A stretch of 10,118 nt of DNA, taken from positions 1 to 10,118 of the forward strand of contig JAJFJE010000295.1 of assembly GCA_021774355.1 (NCBI GenBank), in the 5' to 3' direction. Under the pieces are notes generated by a model. The model was not told where the DNA came from, made no database searches, and saw nothing but the letters and a program-made list of their open reading frames with translations. Source of the DNA: Alphaproteobacteria bacterium. GTDB taxonomy: Bacteria; Pseudomonadota; Alphaproteobacteria; Zavarziniales; Zavarziniaceae. The position numbers were made by a program, and so were the translations under genes. Below, in pieces: positions 1-6,822 of the stretch; within the stretch, counting starts at the first letter, position 1, and each line of letters opens with the position of its first letter.

Positions 1-427
1 CGCCGCTGCGCACCTTGGCCGCTAGCAGTTGGAAGCCGCCATGGCGGGCCCCGACGGTCGCCAGGGTTGCCCCCTGGGCCAGGATTTTGGCCCTGACGAT
101 GCGCGCCCATAGCCGCTTTTTCAACGGCGCAGGCGCGGCAATCTGGTCAGCCATCCGGCCCGATTGCTGGTGGTGGCCGTCGACCGGCCACAGGATCGCC
201 TCTGGCCGGTGATTAGACCCGCACAGGACGACCGGCACGCCGCGCTGCGCCAGGGCGACCAGGACATTGTTGGTGAAGCCCAGGCCATGGGCATTGGCCA
301 CCAGGGCGGCGACCGCGTCGAGCGGCACCCGCCCCACTTCGGTGCCACTTTCGGACACGGTGAGGAAGCCGCGGTCGAGGGCGACGAAGCGCCCGTCGGT
401 GGCGATCTCAACCACCCGGCCGATCAT
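1..427 (-). CDS. cas1: CRISPR-associated endonuclease Cas1, type II (partial, C-terminal part beyond the left edge)
   Basis: Cas1 is the integrase that, with Cas2, inserts new spacers into the CRISPR array. Reading the minus strand from 427 gives about 142 codons that begin MIGRVVEIATDGRFVALDRG, followed by a stretch on not being distinguished from self-type folds, VSESGTEVGRVPLDAVAALV, then NAHGLGFTNN and LCGSNHRPEA. These match the N-terminal beta-sandwich and the start of the helical domain in type II Cas1 proteins. The start at 427 lies inside the end of cas9 (20-nt overlap, different frame) and is preceded by AGGGG four bases upstream, so coupled translation is likely. The catalytic Glu/His/Asp residues of the family lie in the C-terminal domain, outside the window, so activity cannot be judged. 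Cas2 and the CRISPR array would be expected next, also outside the window. Confidence 0.93.
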   Translation of the reverse strand, partial: MIGRVVEIATDGRFVALDRGFLTVSESGTEVGRVPLDAVAALVANAHGLGFTNNVLVALAQRGVPVVLCGSNHRPEAILWPVDGHHQQSGRMADQIAAPAPLKKRLWARIVRAKILAQGATLATVGARHGGFQLLAAKVRSG

Positions 428-3400
428 GGCGCCCCTGGCCTTTCACGATGTGACGCCGGCCGTCCCCTGGCCGTACCCGCCAGACCCGGCCGATCGCGTC
501 CACCCGGACCCGTTCCGCGCCCATGGCCTTGAGCGTGCCGTAGGACGGCATCAGCCAGCGGAACGGATCGTCCGGATTGTCGTGCCGGCGGTCCAGATTA
601 CCGCCATCAGCGTGGCCAGCCAGCCGTACCCGGCTGGCCGACGGTTCCAGCCGCCTTACCACCATGATCTCCGCCCGCCCGTCCCGCTCCAGCCGCAGCA
701 GGTCGCCCTTGTGAAGGCGCATGACGAAGCGCAGCGCCGGATCGCCCTGCCAGGCCGGGCAATAGGTCGGATCATTGACCTTGAAGACTGTCGTTGCCTC
801 CCCCAGCCATTTGCCGTCGGCGGCTTCCAGAATGTCGATGAAGGCATTCTCGCCGGCAGCATAGGCTTTGTAGGGATCGCCGCCACCAGCCGCGGTGATC
901 GGCACCAGATAGTCGGGCTTTTCGGGCTTTAACAGGCGAACATGGCGGATCCCCCGGGAAACATGGGGATCGTCGACCGTGGCCGCGAAGGTCGCGAGCG
1001 CCTGGTCGATCTTCTGGCCCCGGCTCTTGGCCTCGGCCCAATGGGCGGCCACCATGTCGCGCAGGCGACGGTCGCGGATCCGCCCGATCTCGCTTTCCCG
1101 CAGGGCCGTAAAGGCCTTGCGATAGACCAGATTGGCCCCTTCGGCCGCCGGGTCCTTGACCAGGCCATAGGCCGTGTCCTCGTGCAGGCGCCCGCCAGTG
1201 CCATGTTCCGCCTTGTGCGACACGGTCATGCGGTCGCGCCAGGCGATCAGCTCGTCGCGCAAGCTGGGCCAGGGCAGGGGCACCGCGATCCGCTCCCGCT
1301 CCTCGTCATAGGCGCGGGCCATTTTTTGCAGCAGAGCGCGATCGGTGAGGGCCGCCACCAGAGCGTCGAGGGCGTGGTGGCGATGGTCGGCGCGGTTCTT
1401 GGCGTCGGTGAAATTATGGTCCGGCAGCAGGGGGTTGAGGCCCCATTTGCCCCGGATGATGGCCGTCAACCGCCCGGGAATGACCCAGGTCTGGTAGGGG
1501 CCGGTCAGGGCCGACAGATAGCTCTTGGCCATGCGCGCCAGCCAGCCGGTTTCGTTCAGTTGGCGGCCCAGAAAGCCGTCCTGCTCCTTGAACCGCTCCA
1601 GGGCATCGGGCGCGAAGCGCCAGCGCTTGCCCTTGGGCAGATTGGCCGCCCGGGCGGCGATCGCCTCCCACGCCGGATCCTGGCCGAAGGCCTGATAGGG
1701 CGTTCTCTTGCCCTTGTGCCGGTTGGCCCGGCTGAGGCAGACGATCTTGTTGGCCGCACTGTCGTCCAGGCTGACCTGGAACGGGATCAGATGGTCGATG
1801 TCGACTTCTTCCGACAGCAGCTTCTCCCGGGATATCTTTTCGCCGGTATAGGGGCAGCAGCGATCCAGCGGATCGCCGGGATTGAGTTCCTCCCACAGGC
1901 GCAGCTTCAGCAGGTTCTGCCGCGTGTCGGGCAGGCCCAGCGCCTGCAGATCCGCCCGGCGACGGTCGTTGCGCGCCTGGTTGGTCGCCTGTTCCTTCTC
2001 GACCTTGGCCAGTTCGTCGGGCGACAGCTTGAACGACCGGGTCATCTCGACCACCACCTGGGCCGGCGGGCCGTAGCGGTCGACCAGGGCATTGACCAGA
2101 CGGCGCAGCTGGCCCAGGCCGATATGAACGGTGGGGTTGGGCAGGCGGCCGAAGCGCTGTTCCGGCGGGTCTTTGGGGTCGCCGGTGCCGACCACATCAT
2201 CCTTCAGCCAGGCACCGTAATAGGGCAGGCGGTCGACCACTTCGCCGGTCGGGCCCTGGGCATGGTCGAAACCGGCGGCGGCACATGCCTTGTCATAGGG
2301 CAGGCCTTCGGCAAGGTGCGGCAGCACCCGGCGCAGGGCGCGCAGGCCCAGCCTGGCATGGCCGTCTGGCAGCAGGGTGCCGGCGACCCGCGCCGCCGTC
2401 TCCTGGTCGATCCCGGTCTCCGCCGCCAGCCAAGCGACCAGGGCGTCTTCGTCCTCAGCCTCCAAAAGCCGTTCGACGAGGGCGCATTGTCGGTCCAGGG
2501 GAAAACCATACCAAGCCTTGCCATAAAGCTTGGCGCCGCCCAGCCGGGCGGCGGTCTCGTCGCCCTTCAGATGGTTGCGCTTGTCGCTTTCGAGGTTGAA
2601 CCGGGCCTCGGGCGGCAGCTTCAGCAGGCTGCGCATCTTGTCAAAGCTGATCGCCTTGGCCGCGAACAGGGCCAGCGCGATGCGGTCACCTTCCGCCCGG
2701 GTCAGCGGCCGGGTGGCCTCGCCCGCCTGCTCGATCCGAAGATTGCGCACCTCCTGCCAGATGCGGAAGCGCTGGGCCAAAGGATGGGCCCGGGGGCAGC
2801 GGAAGCCCTCCGCATCGTCGGGTGACTGGGCGGGGGACAGGGCGCATTTGCCCACCGGCGGCGTGCGCAGGGGCCGCTGGAAAAAGATGATGTGGCGGAT
2901 TGCCTCCCAGGCGGCGGCCGTCATCTCCGGATGGTGCGGGGCCTGGGCTGCCCAGAGCGCATCGAACTCGGCCGCGACCAGGGCCCTCGCGGGATAGAAA
3001 TCATAGGCGGCATCTTTCCCGGCCCCCTGCAGGCGGGCGCGCACCGCCTTGCCCGCCAGCCGACGCCGGTGCAGGAATTCACCCAGGGTCCGGCTGCCGG
3101 CGGCGGCCATCGCCTCCTCCAGCCGTGCCACGGCCGCCCTAATCAGTCCGGACTCATTATCCGCCGGGTCCGACTTTCGGTTGGACTGGAAGCCGCGGCG
3201 CTGGTCGAGATGAAACAGGGCCCGGCCCAGATGATGCAGGGGCTGGGGCCCGTCCAGGGCCGCCGCCCGTACCCCATAGGGGTCGATCGCCTCCAGCGCC
3301 TTGCGCGCCGGTCCGGCCGGCGGCATCAGGCCGTGCCGGGCCAGGGCTTCCAGCAACTGGCTTCGCCGGCGCAGATAGCGGTCGCGCCGGCGCCGCATGC

Positions 3401-3596
3401 CCCGGGCGACCCGGCGGTCCTTGGCGTTGGATTCCTTTGATTTCGGGTCGCGGCCGTCGGGAAAGATGCGCACCCCGCCGGGGCCCAGGCCGATCGGCTC
3501 CCCCGCCCCGTCCAGCCAGACCATGAACCAGCCGACCGAATTGGACCCCAGGTCCAGGCCCAGGCGATAGCGACGACGTTGTTTTTCGCGGGGCAT
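408..3596 (-). CDS. cas9: Cas9 RNA-guided endonuclease, type II-C, complete (1062 aa)
   Basis: Cas9 is the crRNA/tracrRNA-guided nuclease that cuts invading double-stranded DNA. Domains in order: RuvC-I at about 10-30 (LGLDLGSNSVGW, catalytic Asp15); an arginine-rich bridge helix at about 59-90; a helical recognition lobe to about 480; RuvC-II at about 511-545 (VVVEMTR, Glu517); HNH at about 570-640 (CPYTGEKI, then VDIDHLIPF with His602, Asn616 in AANK and Asn625 in RANRHKG, spaced as in characterised Cas9s); RuvC-III at about 731-750 (DHRHHALDAL, His741 and Asp744); then the II-C-like stretch GGRLHEDTAYGLV at 801-813 and a basic C-terminal WED/PAM-interacting region. All six key catalytic positions are present, so it should cut both strands. 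The length and the absence of csn2 or cas4 between cas9 and cas1 fit subtype II-C. The start at 3596 has an AGAAGGG ribosome binding site 7 nt upstream. GC content resembles the neighbours, giving no sign of recent transfer. PAM preference cannot be read from sequence. Confidence 0.97.
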   Translation of the reverse strand: MPREKQRRRYRLGLDLGSNSVGWFMVWLDGAGEPIGLGPGGVRIFPDGRDPKSKESNAKDRRVARGMRRRRDRYLRRRSQLLEALARHGLMPPAGPARKALEAIDPYGVRAAALDGPQPLHHLGRALFHLDQRRGFQSNRKSDPADNESGLIRAAVARLEEAMAAAGSRTLGEFLHRRRLAGKAVRARLQGAGKDAAYDFYPARALVAAEFDALWAAQAPHHPEMTAAAWEAIRHIIFFQRPLRTPPVGKCALSPAQSPDDAEGFRCPRAHPLAQRFRIWQEVRNLRIEQAGEATRPLTRAEGDRIALALFAAKAISFDKMRSLLKLPPEARFNLESDKRNHLKGDETAARLGGAKLYGKAWYGFPLDRQCALVERLLEAEDEDALVAWLAAETGIDQETAARVAGTLLPDGHARLGLRALRRVLPHLAEGLPYDKACAAAGFDHAQGPTGEVVDRLPYYGAWLKDDVVGTGDPKDPPEQRFGRLPNPTVHIGLGQLRRLVNALVDRYGPPAQVVVEMTRSFKLSPDELAKVEKEQATNQARNDRRRADLQALGLPDTRQNLLKLRLWEELNPGDPLDRCCPYTGEKISREKLLSEEVDIDHLIPFQVSLDDSAANKIVCLSRANRHKGKRTPYQAFGQDPAWEAIAARAANLPKGKRWRFAPDALERFKEQDGFLGRQLNETGWLARMAKSYLSALTGPYQTWVIPGRLTAIIRGKWGLNPLLPDHNFTDAKNRADHRHHALDALVAALTDRALLQKMARAYDEERERIAVPLPWPSLRDELIAWRDRMTVSHKAEHGTGGRLHEDTAYGLVKDPAAEGANLVYRKAFTALRESEIGRIRDRRLRDMVAAHWAEAKSRGQKIDQALATFAATVDDPHVSRGIRHVRLLKPEKPDYLVPITAAGGGDPYKAYAAGENAFIDILEAADGKWLGEATTVFKVNDPTYCPAWQGDPALRFVMRLHKGDLLRLERDGRAEIMVVRRLEPSASRVRLAGHADGGNLDRRHDNPDDPFRWLMPSYGTLKAMGAERVRVDAIGRVWRVRPGDGRRHIVKGQGRHDRPGG

Positions 3597-3603
3597 GGTT
3601 CTA

Positions 3604-3610
3604 CCCTTCT
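3604..3610 (-). promoter_or_regulatory. Ribosome binding site of cas9
   Basis: The minus strand reads AGAAGGG followed by 7 bases and ATG at 3596. This good Shine-Dalgarno match at the right spacing supports the chosen cas9 start, just before the RuvC-I strand. Confidence 0.75.
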
Positions 3611-3729
3611 TGTGATCCCGGTCTCCTGAGAGAGTGGAGCGCTGAAACCTTCCACGCCCCCAGGGGCTGGGGCCGCCAGCGCCGACAGGTCACGTTGACG
3701 CGAGTTCATTCGGCCGCGGAGAGTGTATG

Positions 3730-3755
3730 AGAGTCAAGTTTCCTCACATGACTCT
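3730..3755. promoter_or_regulatory. Perfect 7-bp inverted repeat upstream of cas9 (possible operator)
   Basis: AGAGTCA (3730-3736) is matched by its exact reverse complement TGACTCT (3749-3755) with a 12-bp spacer. It sits about 135-160 bp upstream of the cas9 start in the AT-richer part of the intergenic region. Arm length and centre-to-centre distance (19 bp, about two helical turns) suit a dimeric DNA-binding regulator. No convincing -35/-10 pair was found beside it, so the regulatory role is inference. It could also be an RNA hairpin. Confidence 0.35.
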
Positions 3756-3794
3756 ACAAAAATTAATGTACAGAGCGTGAGAAGCTGATATTTT

Positions 3795-3826
3795 TCTGCG
3801 CGTCATATTCCCTGACAGACAGCAGA
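3795..3826. repeat. Two-part hairpin in the cas9 upstream region
   Basis: TCTGC (3795-3799) pairs with GCAGA (3822-3826). Inside it GTCA (3802-3805) pairs with TGAC (3813-3816) around a 7-base loop. This gives nine base pairs in two blocks separated by an asymmetric internal loop. A run of five T precedes it on the plus strand, so on the minus strand it is followed by A, not T, and it is not a terminator in either direction. It may be part of a structured RNA or a protein site. Confidence 0.4.
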
Positions 3827-3840
3827 GGCATGTGAATTGC

Positions 3841-4030
3841 GGTCGGCCCTCGTTGTGATTTCAGGTTGTATCTTGACACGTGGCGTTGCCGGAACCAAGC
3901 TTGTGGCGGTGCTCTGACACGGGTCAAAGGCAGTAAACCACCAAGCTTAGCGGTCTGGTGACTGGGGGCCTTCCGTTAACAAGCAGAAATGCACCAAATG
4001 GGCGCCGTCCTGCGGGCCGGCGCCCTTCCC
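3841..4030. ncRNA. Candidate structured RNA, possibly the tracrRNA of the Cas9 system
   Basis: A type II system needs a tracrRNA, and the gap upstream of cas9 is a common place for it. The stretch folds well. TTGACACGTG (3873-3882) pairs with CACGGGTCAA (3918-3927) over 10 positions with one mismatch. CACCA (3939-3943) pairs with TGGTG (3956-3960), extended by CAGT (3931-3934) with ACTG (3961-3964). A strong GC hairpin closes the region at 4000-4025. ACCAAGCTT occurs twice (3894-3902 and 3940-3948), allowing an alternative pairing of the two AAGCTT sites. On the plus strand the order would be a possible anti-repeat near 3841-3872, stem, stem, terminator, as in a tracrRNA running divergently from cas9. 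The strand is not settled because stems read the same on both and no clear promoter is visible. The anti-repeat cannot be identified without the CRISPR repeat, which lies outside the window. Confidence 0.35.
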
Positions 4031-4035
4031 TTTCC
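4000..4035. terminator. Rho-independent-type terminator hairpin between the DUF4424 gene and the cas9 upstream region
   Basis: GGGCGCC (4000-4006) and GGCGCCC (4019-4025) form a perfect 7-bp GC stem with a 12-base loop. On the plus strand it is followed by TTCCCTTTCC, a pyrimidine-rich tail with broken T runs. On the minus strand it begins about 15 bases after the DUF4424 stop codon and is followed by ATTTGG. It may end the DUF4424 transcript, a plus-strand RNA coming from the cas9 side, or both. The T tract is imperfect in both directions. Confidence 0.5.
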
Positions 4036-4040
4036 GGGGG

Positions 4041-5075
4041 TCATTCTTCTTCGTTGGGGGCGATGATCAGCAGGCGCAGGTCGCGCGGCGGGGTGAAATT
4101 GCGCTTGTCCAGGGCGACCGCCGTGGCGCCCGATTTTTTCAGCCCGTCCAGGCACAGGGCGAGCACATTGACCGCCTGGTCCTTGTCGATGGTCAGCTTG
4201 AAGCGGCCGATCGGGCCGGCCCAGCGCGTCGTGTCCGGGGGCGCGTAGTCGAGATAATAGGCGGTGCCCAGAGAGGTCCCGTCGCTTTCCGTGTCCCGGG
4301 GCAGGGCGGCGCGGATCGCCTTGGCGGTCTTCTTGTCGATGCAGTAGCGGGCGACCAGGGCGGCCTGTTCCTGGGGGCCGCGCCACAGGAAGATGCCGCC
4401 GGACGGCACCGCGCGGTAGCGCGTGGTGATCCGCAGGGCGCCGCCGGCGGGCAGGGTCTGGGACCAGGAATAGCGCTCGCTGATCGCCCACAGGGGCCGG
4501 GCGCCGCCGGCGAAGGTCGCCGCATGGGCGGCTTCCAGGGTGTCCCGGGCGTCTTGCGGCAGGCCGTCCAGGGCGGCCACCACCGTGTCATAGTCGAGCG
4601 ACAAGGGGATGTCGTAGCGCGCCAGCAGGGCGGTCACCTCCTCGCCCGGCGGATCGAGGGCGGTCGAGGGCGGCCGCGGGTCAGCTTCGTCCGGGACCAG
4701 CAGGGCGACCCGGTCGACCGTGACGGCGACCGGCCGGCCATCCACCCGGGCAGTAAAATCGACGATGTTGGTCCGGTTCAGCTCCTCCCGCGTCAGGGCG
4801 AAATCGGCCGCGGCCAGGGTGGCGAGGGCGAGCGGCGGCAGGGCGACCCGCAGGGTGCCGCGAAGAGCGCTGGCGCCCGGATTGTGCAGGACGTCCTCGA
4901 CCTCGATCTGGCCGAGGCTCAAGGACAGGTCTTCCGACACCAAGCGCACCGCGGCGCTGCGGTCGAATTGCAGGCCGCTGCCGCCCAGGCCGCCGAAGCC
5001 GTCATTGGCCCGGGCAGCGGTTGGCCCGATCGCAGCCGCCAGAACGACGGCCAGGGCGCGCAAAGGGAAAGGCAT
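4041..5075 (-). CDS. DUF4424 family protein, secreted (344 aa)
   Basis: The function of this family is unknown. The start at 5075 is chosen because it opens directly on a signal peptide: a short N-region with Arg, a hydrophobic core (LRALAVVLAAAIG) and a cleavage site after TAARA near residue 23, followed by NDGFGGLGGSGLQF. The open frame extends further upstream but that part is low-complexity Pro/Ser/Arg without family features. The mature protein carries DUF4424 traits: the N-terminal Asn-Asp and GGL/LQF segment, SEDLSLSLGQIEV at 47-59, YLDYAPPDTTRWAGPIGRF at about 274-292, and KRNFTPPRDLRLLII near the C-terminus. It is expected in the periplasm, possibly carrying a beta-rich fold. It is the last of three co-directional genes, 160 bp after the epoxide-hydrolase gene, and is followed by a terminator-like hairpin. 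No link to the CRISPR locus is evident. Confidence 0.85.
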   Translation of the reverse strand: MPFPLRALAVVLAAAIGPTAARANDGFGGLGGSGLQFDRSAAVRLVSEDLSLSLGQIEVEDVLHNPGASALRGTLRVALPPLALATLAAADFALTREELNRTNIVDFTARVDGRPVAVTVDRVALLVPDEADPRPPSTALDPPGEEVTALLARYDIPLSLDYDTVVAALDGLPQDARDTLEAAHAATFAGGARPLWAISERYSWSQTLPAGGALRITTRYRAVPSGGIFLWRGPQEQAALVARYCIDKKTAKAIRAALPRDTESDGTSLGTAYYLDYAPPDTTRWAGPIGRFKLTIDKDQAVNVLALCLDGLKKSGATAVALDKRNFTPPRDLRLLIIAPNEEE

Positions 5076-5131
5076 CAACGAAGGTCCCGCGCAAGGGCAG
5101 CCCAACGGGGCCGCGCCGCGAGGGGCATTTT

Positions 5132-5160
5132 GGCGCATTTTTGTGCGCTGCAATAGCGCC
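5132..5160. repeat. Hairpin in the leader of the DUF4424 gene
   Basis: GCGCA (5133-5137) pairs with TGCGC (5144-5148). A competing arm, GGCGC (5132-5136) with GCGCC (5156-5160), would form a mutually exclusive stem. The element lies 57-85 bases upstream of the DUF4424 start in a 160-bp gap. Such alternative pairings occur by chance in GC-rich DNA, so a regulatory role is only a possibility. The rest of this gap holds a CCCCC/GGGGG inverted repeat near 5205-5217 and no gene. Confidence 0.25.
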
Positions 5161-5235
5161 TTCGCAAGGCCCCTGGCCGCGACCGATTGGGTCGGCCGCG
5201 GCGGCCCCCGGGGGGGACTCTTCAAGGGCGGTGGC

Positions 5236-5631
5236 TCAGGGGGTGGGGCCGCCCTGGCGGGTCCAGGTGGCGAGGTCCCAATATTCCCGCCACTTGGCGA
5301 TCTTGCCCGCGCCGTCCATCTCGAAGACGCCGGTGACCGGCAGGTCGAGGGTGGCGCCGTTCTTGAAGCGGAACTTGTCGACCCGTTCGGTGAAAACCAC
5401 ATTGCCGGTGGCCGACACGTTCAGCAGTTCGAACACCAGGCTGTCCAGCACCGGCCAGAACGGGGCGACGAAGGCGGCGATTTCCTGGTGCCCGGTGAGG
5501 GGCGGCCAGGGCATGTTGTGATAGACCCCATCGGTCGCGAAATAGGGCAGCAGGGCCTCGGTGCTCAGCTTGCCCCAGTCGGCGCAGAAATTGCGCACGG
5601 TGGTCTCGTTACGCTGCTCGATACTGGTCAT
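5236..5631 (-). CDS. Limonene-1,2-epoxide hydrolase family protein, SnoaL-like fold (131 aa)
   Basis: This is a small NTF2/SnoaL-fold protein of the limonene-1,2-epoxide hydrolase (LEH) family, which opens epoxides with a directly activated water; its own substrate is unknown. Visible motifs match the known LEH active site: VYHNMP (Tyr37, Asn39, matching Tyr53/Asn55 of the Rhodococcus enzyme), FTERVDKF (Arg83, Asp85, matching Arg99/Asp101) and KWREYWDL (Trp114, Glu116). The last matters because the Rhodococcus enzyme has Asp132 where this protein has Glu116, so one of the water-positioning acids is replaced by a longer one. It may be a variant epoxide hydrolase or a binding protein. The start at 5631 has AAGGA 7 nt upstream, and the length fits the family. 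It begins 48 bp after the TMEM43-like gene and may share its transcript. No signal peptide; likely cytoplasmic. Confidence 0.85.
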   Translation of the reverse strand: MTSIEQRNETTVRNFCADWGKLSTEALLPYFATDGVYHNMPWPPLTGHQEIAAFVAPFWPVLDSLVFELLNVSATGNVVFTERVDKFRFKNGATLDLPVTGVFEMDGAGKIAKWREYWDLATWTRQGGPTP

Positions 5632-5679
5632 GGAAAATTCCTTGTCATGGGTCAGACGGGGCGCCCGGGGCCGTCCGGC

Positions 5680-6822
5680 TCAGGGCGCGGGAAGCGGCGC
5701 CGCCCGGGGCTTGCGCAGCCGGGCGATGCCGAAAACAAGGCCGCCGGCGACGAGCAGCAAGGCGCCGCCGAGCAGCGGCCGATAGCTCAGCCAGGCAAGG
5801 CCGATCACGGCCAGGGAGAGCGGCAGGCCGAGGACCAGGGCGACCAGGCCGACGCCCGCGCCGACCAGGGTGGCGAGAACGGGAAGCAGGTTGGCCAGGG
5901 CCCGGAGCGGCCCCAGGACCAGGGCAAAGCCGAGGATGTTCATCACCGTGCCGGCCCCCCGCAGGATCCAGGTCAGGCTGTCTTCGGCGGCCTGCTGGTC
6001 GGCGATCATCATGGCGGCGCTGGCATCGCCCAGGCGGGCGAGATGCAGCCGATAGCCATTGGGGGCGGCCCAGGGGGCGAAGCCGCCCCGGCTCTGCCGG
6101 GCCAGGATCGACAGGGTCTGGGGCGCGGAAATCGCCTGGTAGCCGATCCGCCGGTCGCCCACCTGGGGCTGGCCGGGGGTGCCGCGACCGGCGAAATAGC
6201 CCTCGCCGGTGCGGGTCCAGCCATCAGGGCCGGATTCCGGCCGGGCCGGCGCGCCGCCCTCGACCAGGGCCAGGGTCGCGCCGTCCAGGACGAACCCGCC
6301 CAGCCGCCCGTCCGTGGCGGTGAGCACGGCGCCGGACAGGGTCATGGCCGGGTTTTCGTGGCCCCCCGGCGTCTTGAAGCCGGTCGAGTCGAGTGCCTGG
6401 TCCGACCATGTCTTGACATAGCTGTAGGTCGTCGTCTCGGTCTGGCCGCCGCCGACATGATCCTCGGTTTGGGTCTCGCTGTCTTCGCGCCATTGGTACA
6501 TTTCGGCCCGGCGACGGACCACCAGGACCGCGACGAAGCGGGCGCCCAGATCGTCTTCCAGGGCGGCCGTGGCGCTGGCCGGTCCGCTGAGGTGGACCAG
6601 TTTCTGGTCATTGGCCGGGTCGGGCGTGGCCGACCCCAGGGTCAGGACGGCGGCGGCCGCCGCGGCCAGGGCCCGGTCGGCGTCGACCGCCCGGCTCTCG
6701 TTCCACCACAGCAAGGCACAGGCCGCGGCGATCAGCACGACACCGCCGATCATCCCGCCAAAGGATTGTCCCAGGCGGCCGAAATAGCTTTTCTCGGTCC
6801 TGGTGGTGAAGCTGTCCGACAT
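5680..6822 (-). CDS. TMEM43 family membrane protein (380 aa)
   Basis: This is a bacterial relative of the eukaryotic inner-nuclear-membrane protein TMEM43/LUMA (DUF1625 family); the bacterial role is not established. One membrane segment lies at about 22-40 and ends in WWNESRAVD, a family signature. A large extracytoplasmic domain follows with the conserved stretch AEMYQWRED at 106-114, a GGGQTETTTYSYVKTWS segment at 124-140 and DSTGFKTPGGHENP at 145-158. Three further hydrophobic segments lie at about 292-310, 312-345 and 349-367, giving about four in all, and the protein ends in a short basic/proline tail. A purine-rich GGGGGA site precedes the start at 6822 at close spacing. It is first of three minus-strand genes and is transcribed away from the DUF427 gene across a 149-bp shared control region. 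Confidence 0.88.
   Translation of the reverse strand: MSDSFTTRTEKSYFGRLGQSFGGMIGGVVLIAAACALLWWNESRAVDADRALAAAAAAVLTLGSATPDPANDQKLVHLSGPASATAALEDDLGARFVAVLVVRRRAEMYQWREDSETQTEDHVGGGQTETTTYSYVKTWSDQALDSTGFKTPGGHENPAMTLSGAVLTATDGRLGGFVLDGATLALVEGGAPARPESGPDGWTRTGEGYFAGRGTPGQPQVGDRRIGYQAISAPQTLSILARQSRGGFAPWAAPNGYRLHLARLGDASAAMMIADQQAAEDSLTWILRGAGTVMNILGFALVLGPLRALANLLPVLATLVGAGVGLVALVLGLPLSLAVIGLAWLSYRPLLGGALLLVAGGLVFGIARLRKPRAAPLPAP

Noticed and set aside
942..2825. Long plus-strand open frame of 627 codons opposite cas9
   Set aside because: It lies wholly antisense to a Cas9 whose motifs are unmistakable. Its translation is rich in Gly, Gln, Arg and Ala without domain features, as expected from the reverse of high-GC codons.
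3326..3709. Minus-strand open frame overlapping the cas9 start
   Set aside because: It is in another frame across the start of cas9, where the cas9 frame shows RuvC-I and the bridge helix; the other frame has no domain features.
3597..4040. CRISPR array
   Set aside because: I searched this gap by eye for 30-40-base direct repeats with regular spacing and found only short 7-9-base repeats. No array is visible here or elsewhere in the window.
5076..5402. N-terminal extension of the DUF4424 protein by 109 residues
   Set aside because: The extension would place a signal peptide in the middle of the protein, is low-complexity, and overlaps the LEH gene in another frame. The start at 5075 fits secretion and family length.
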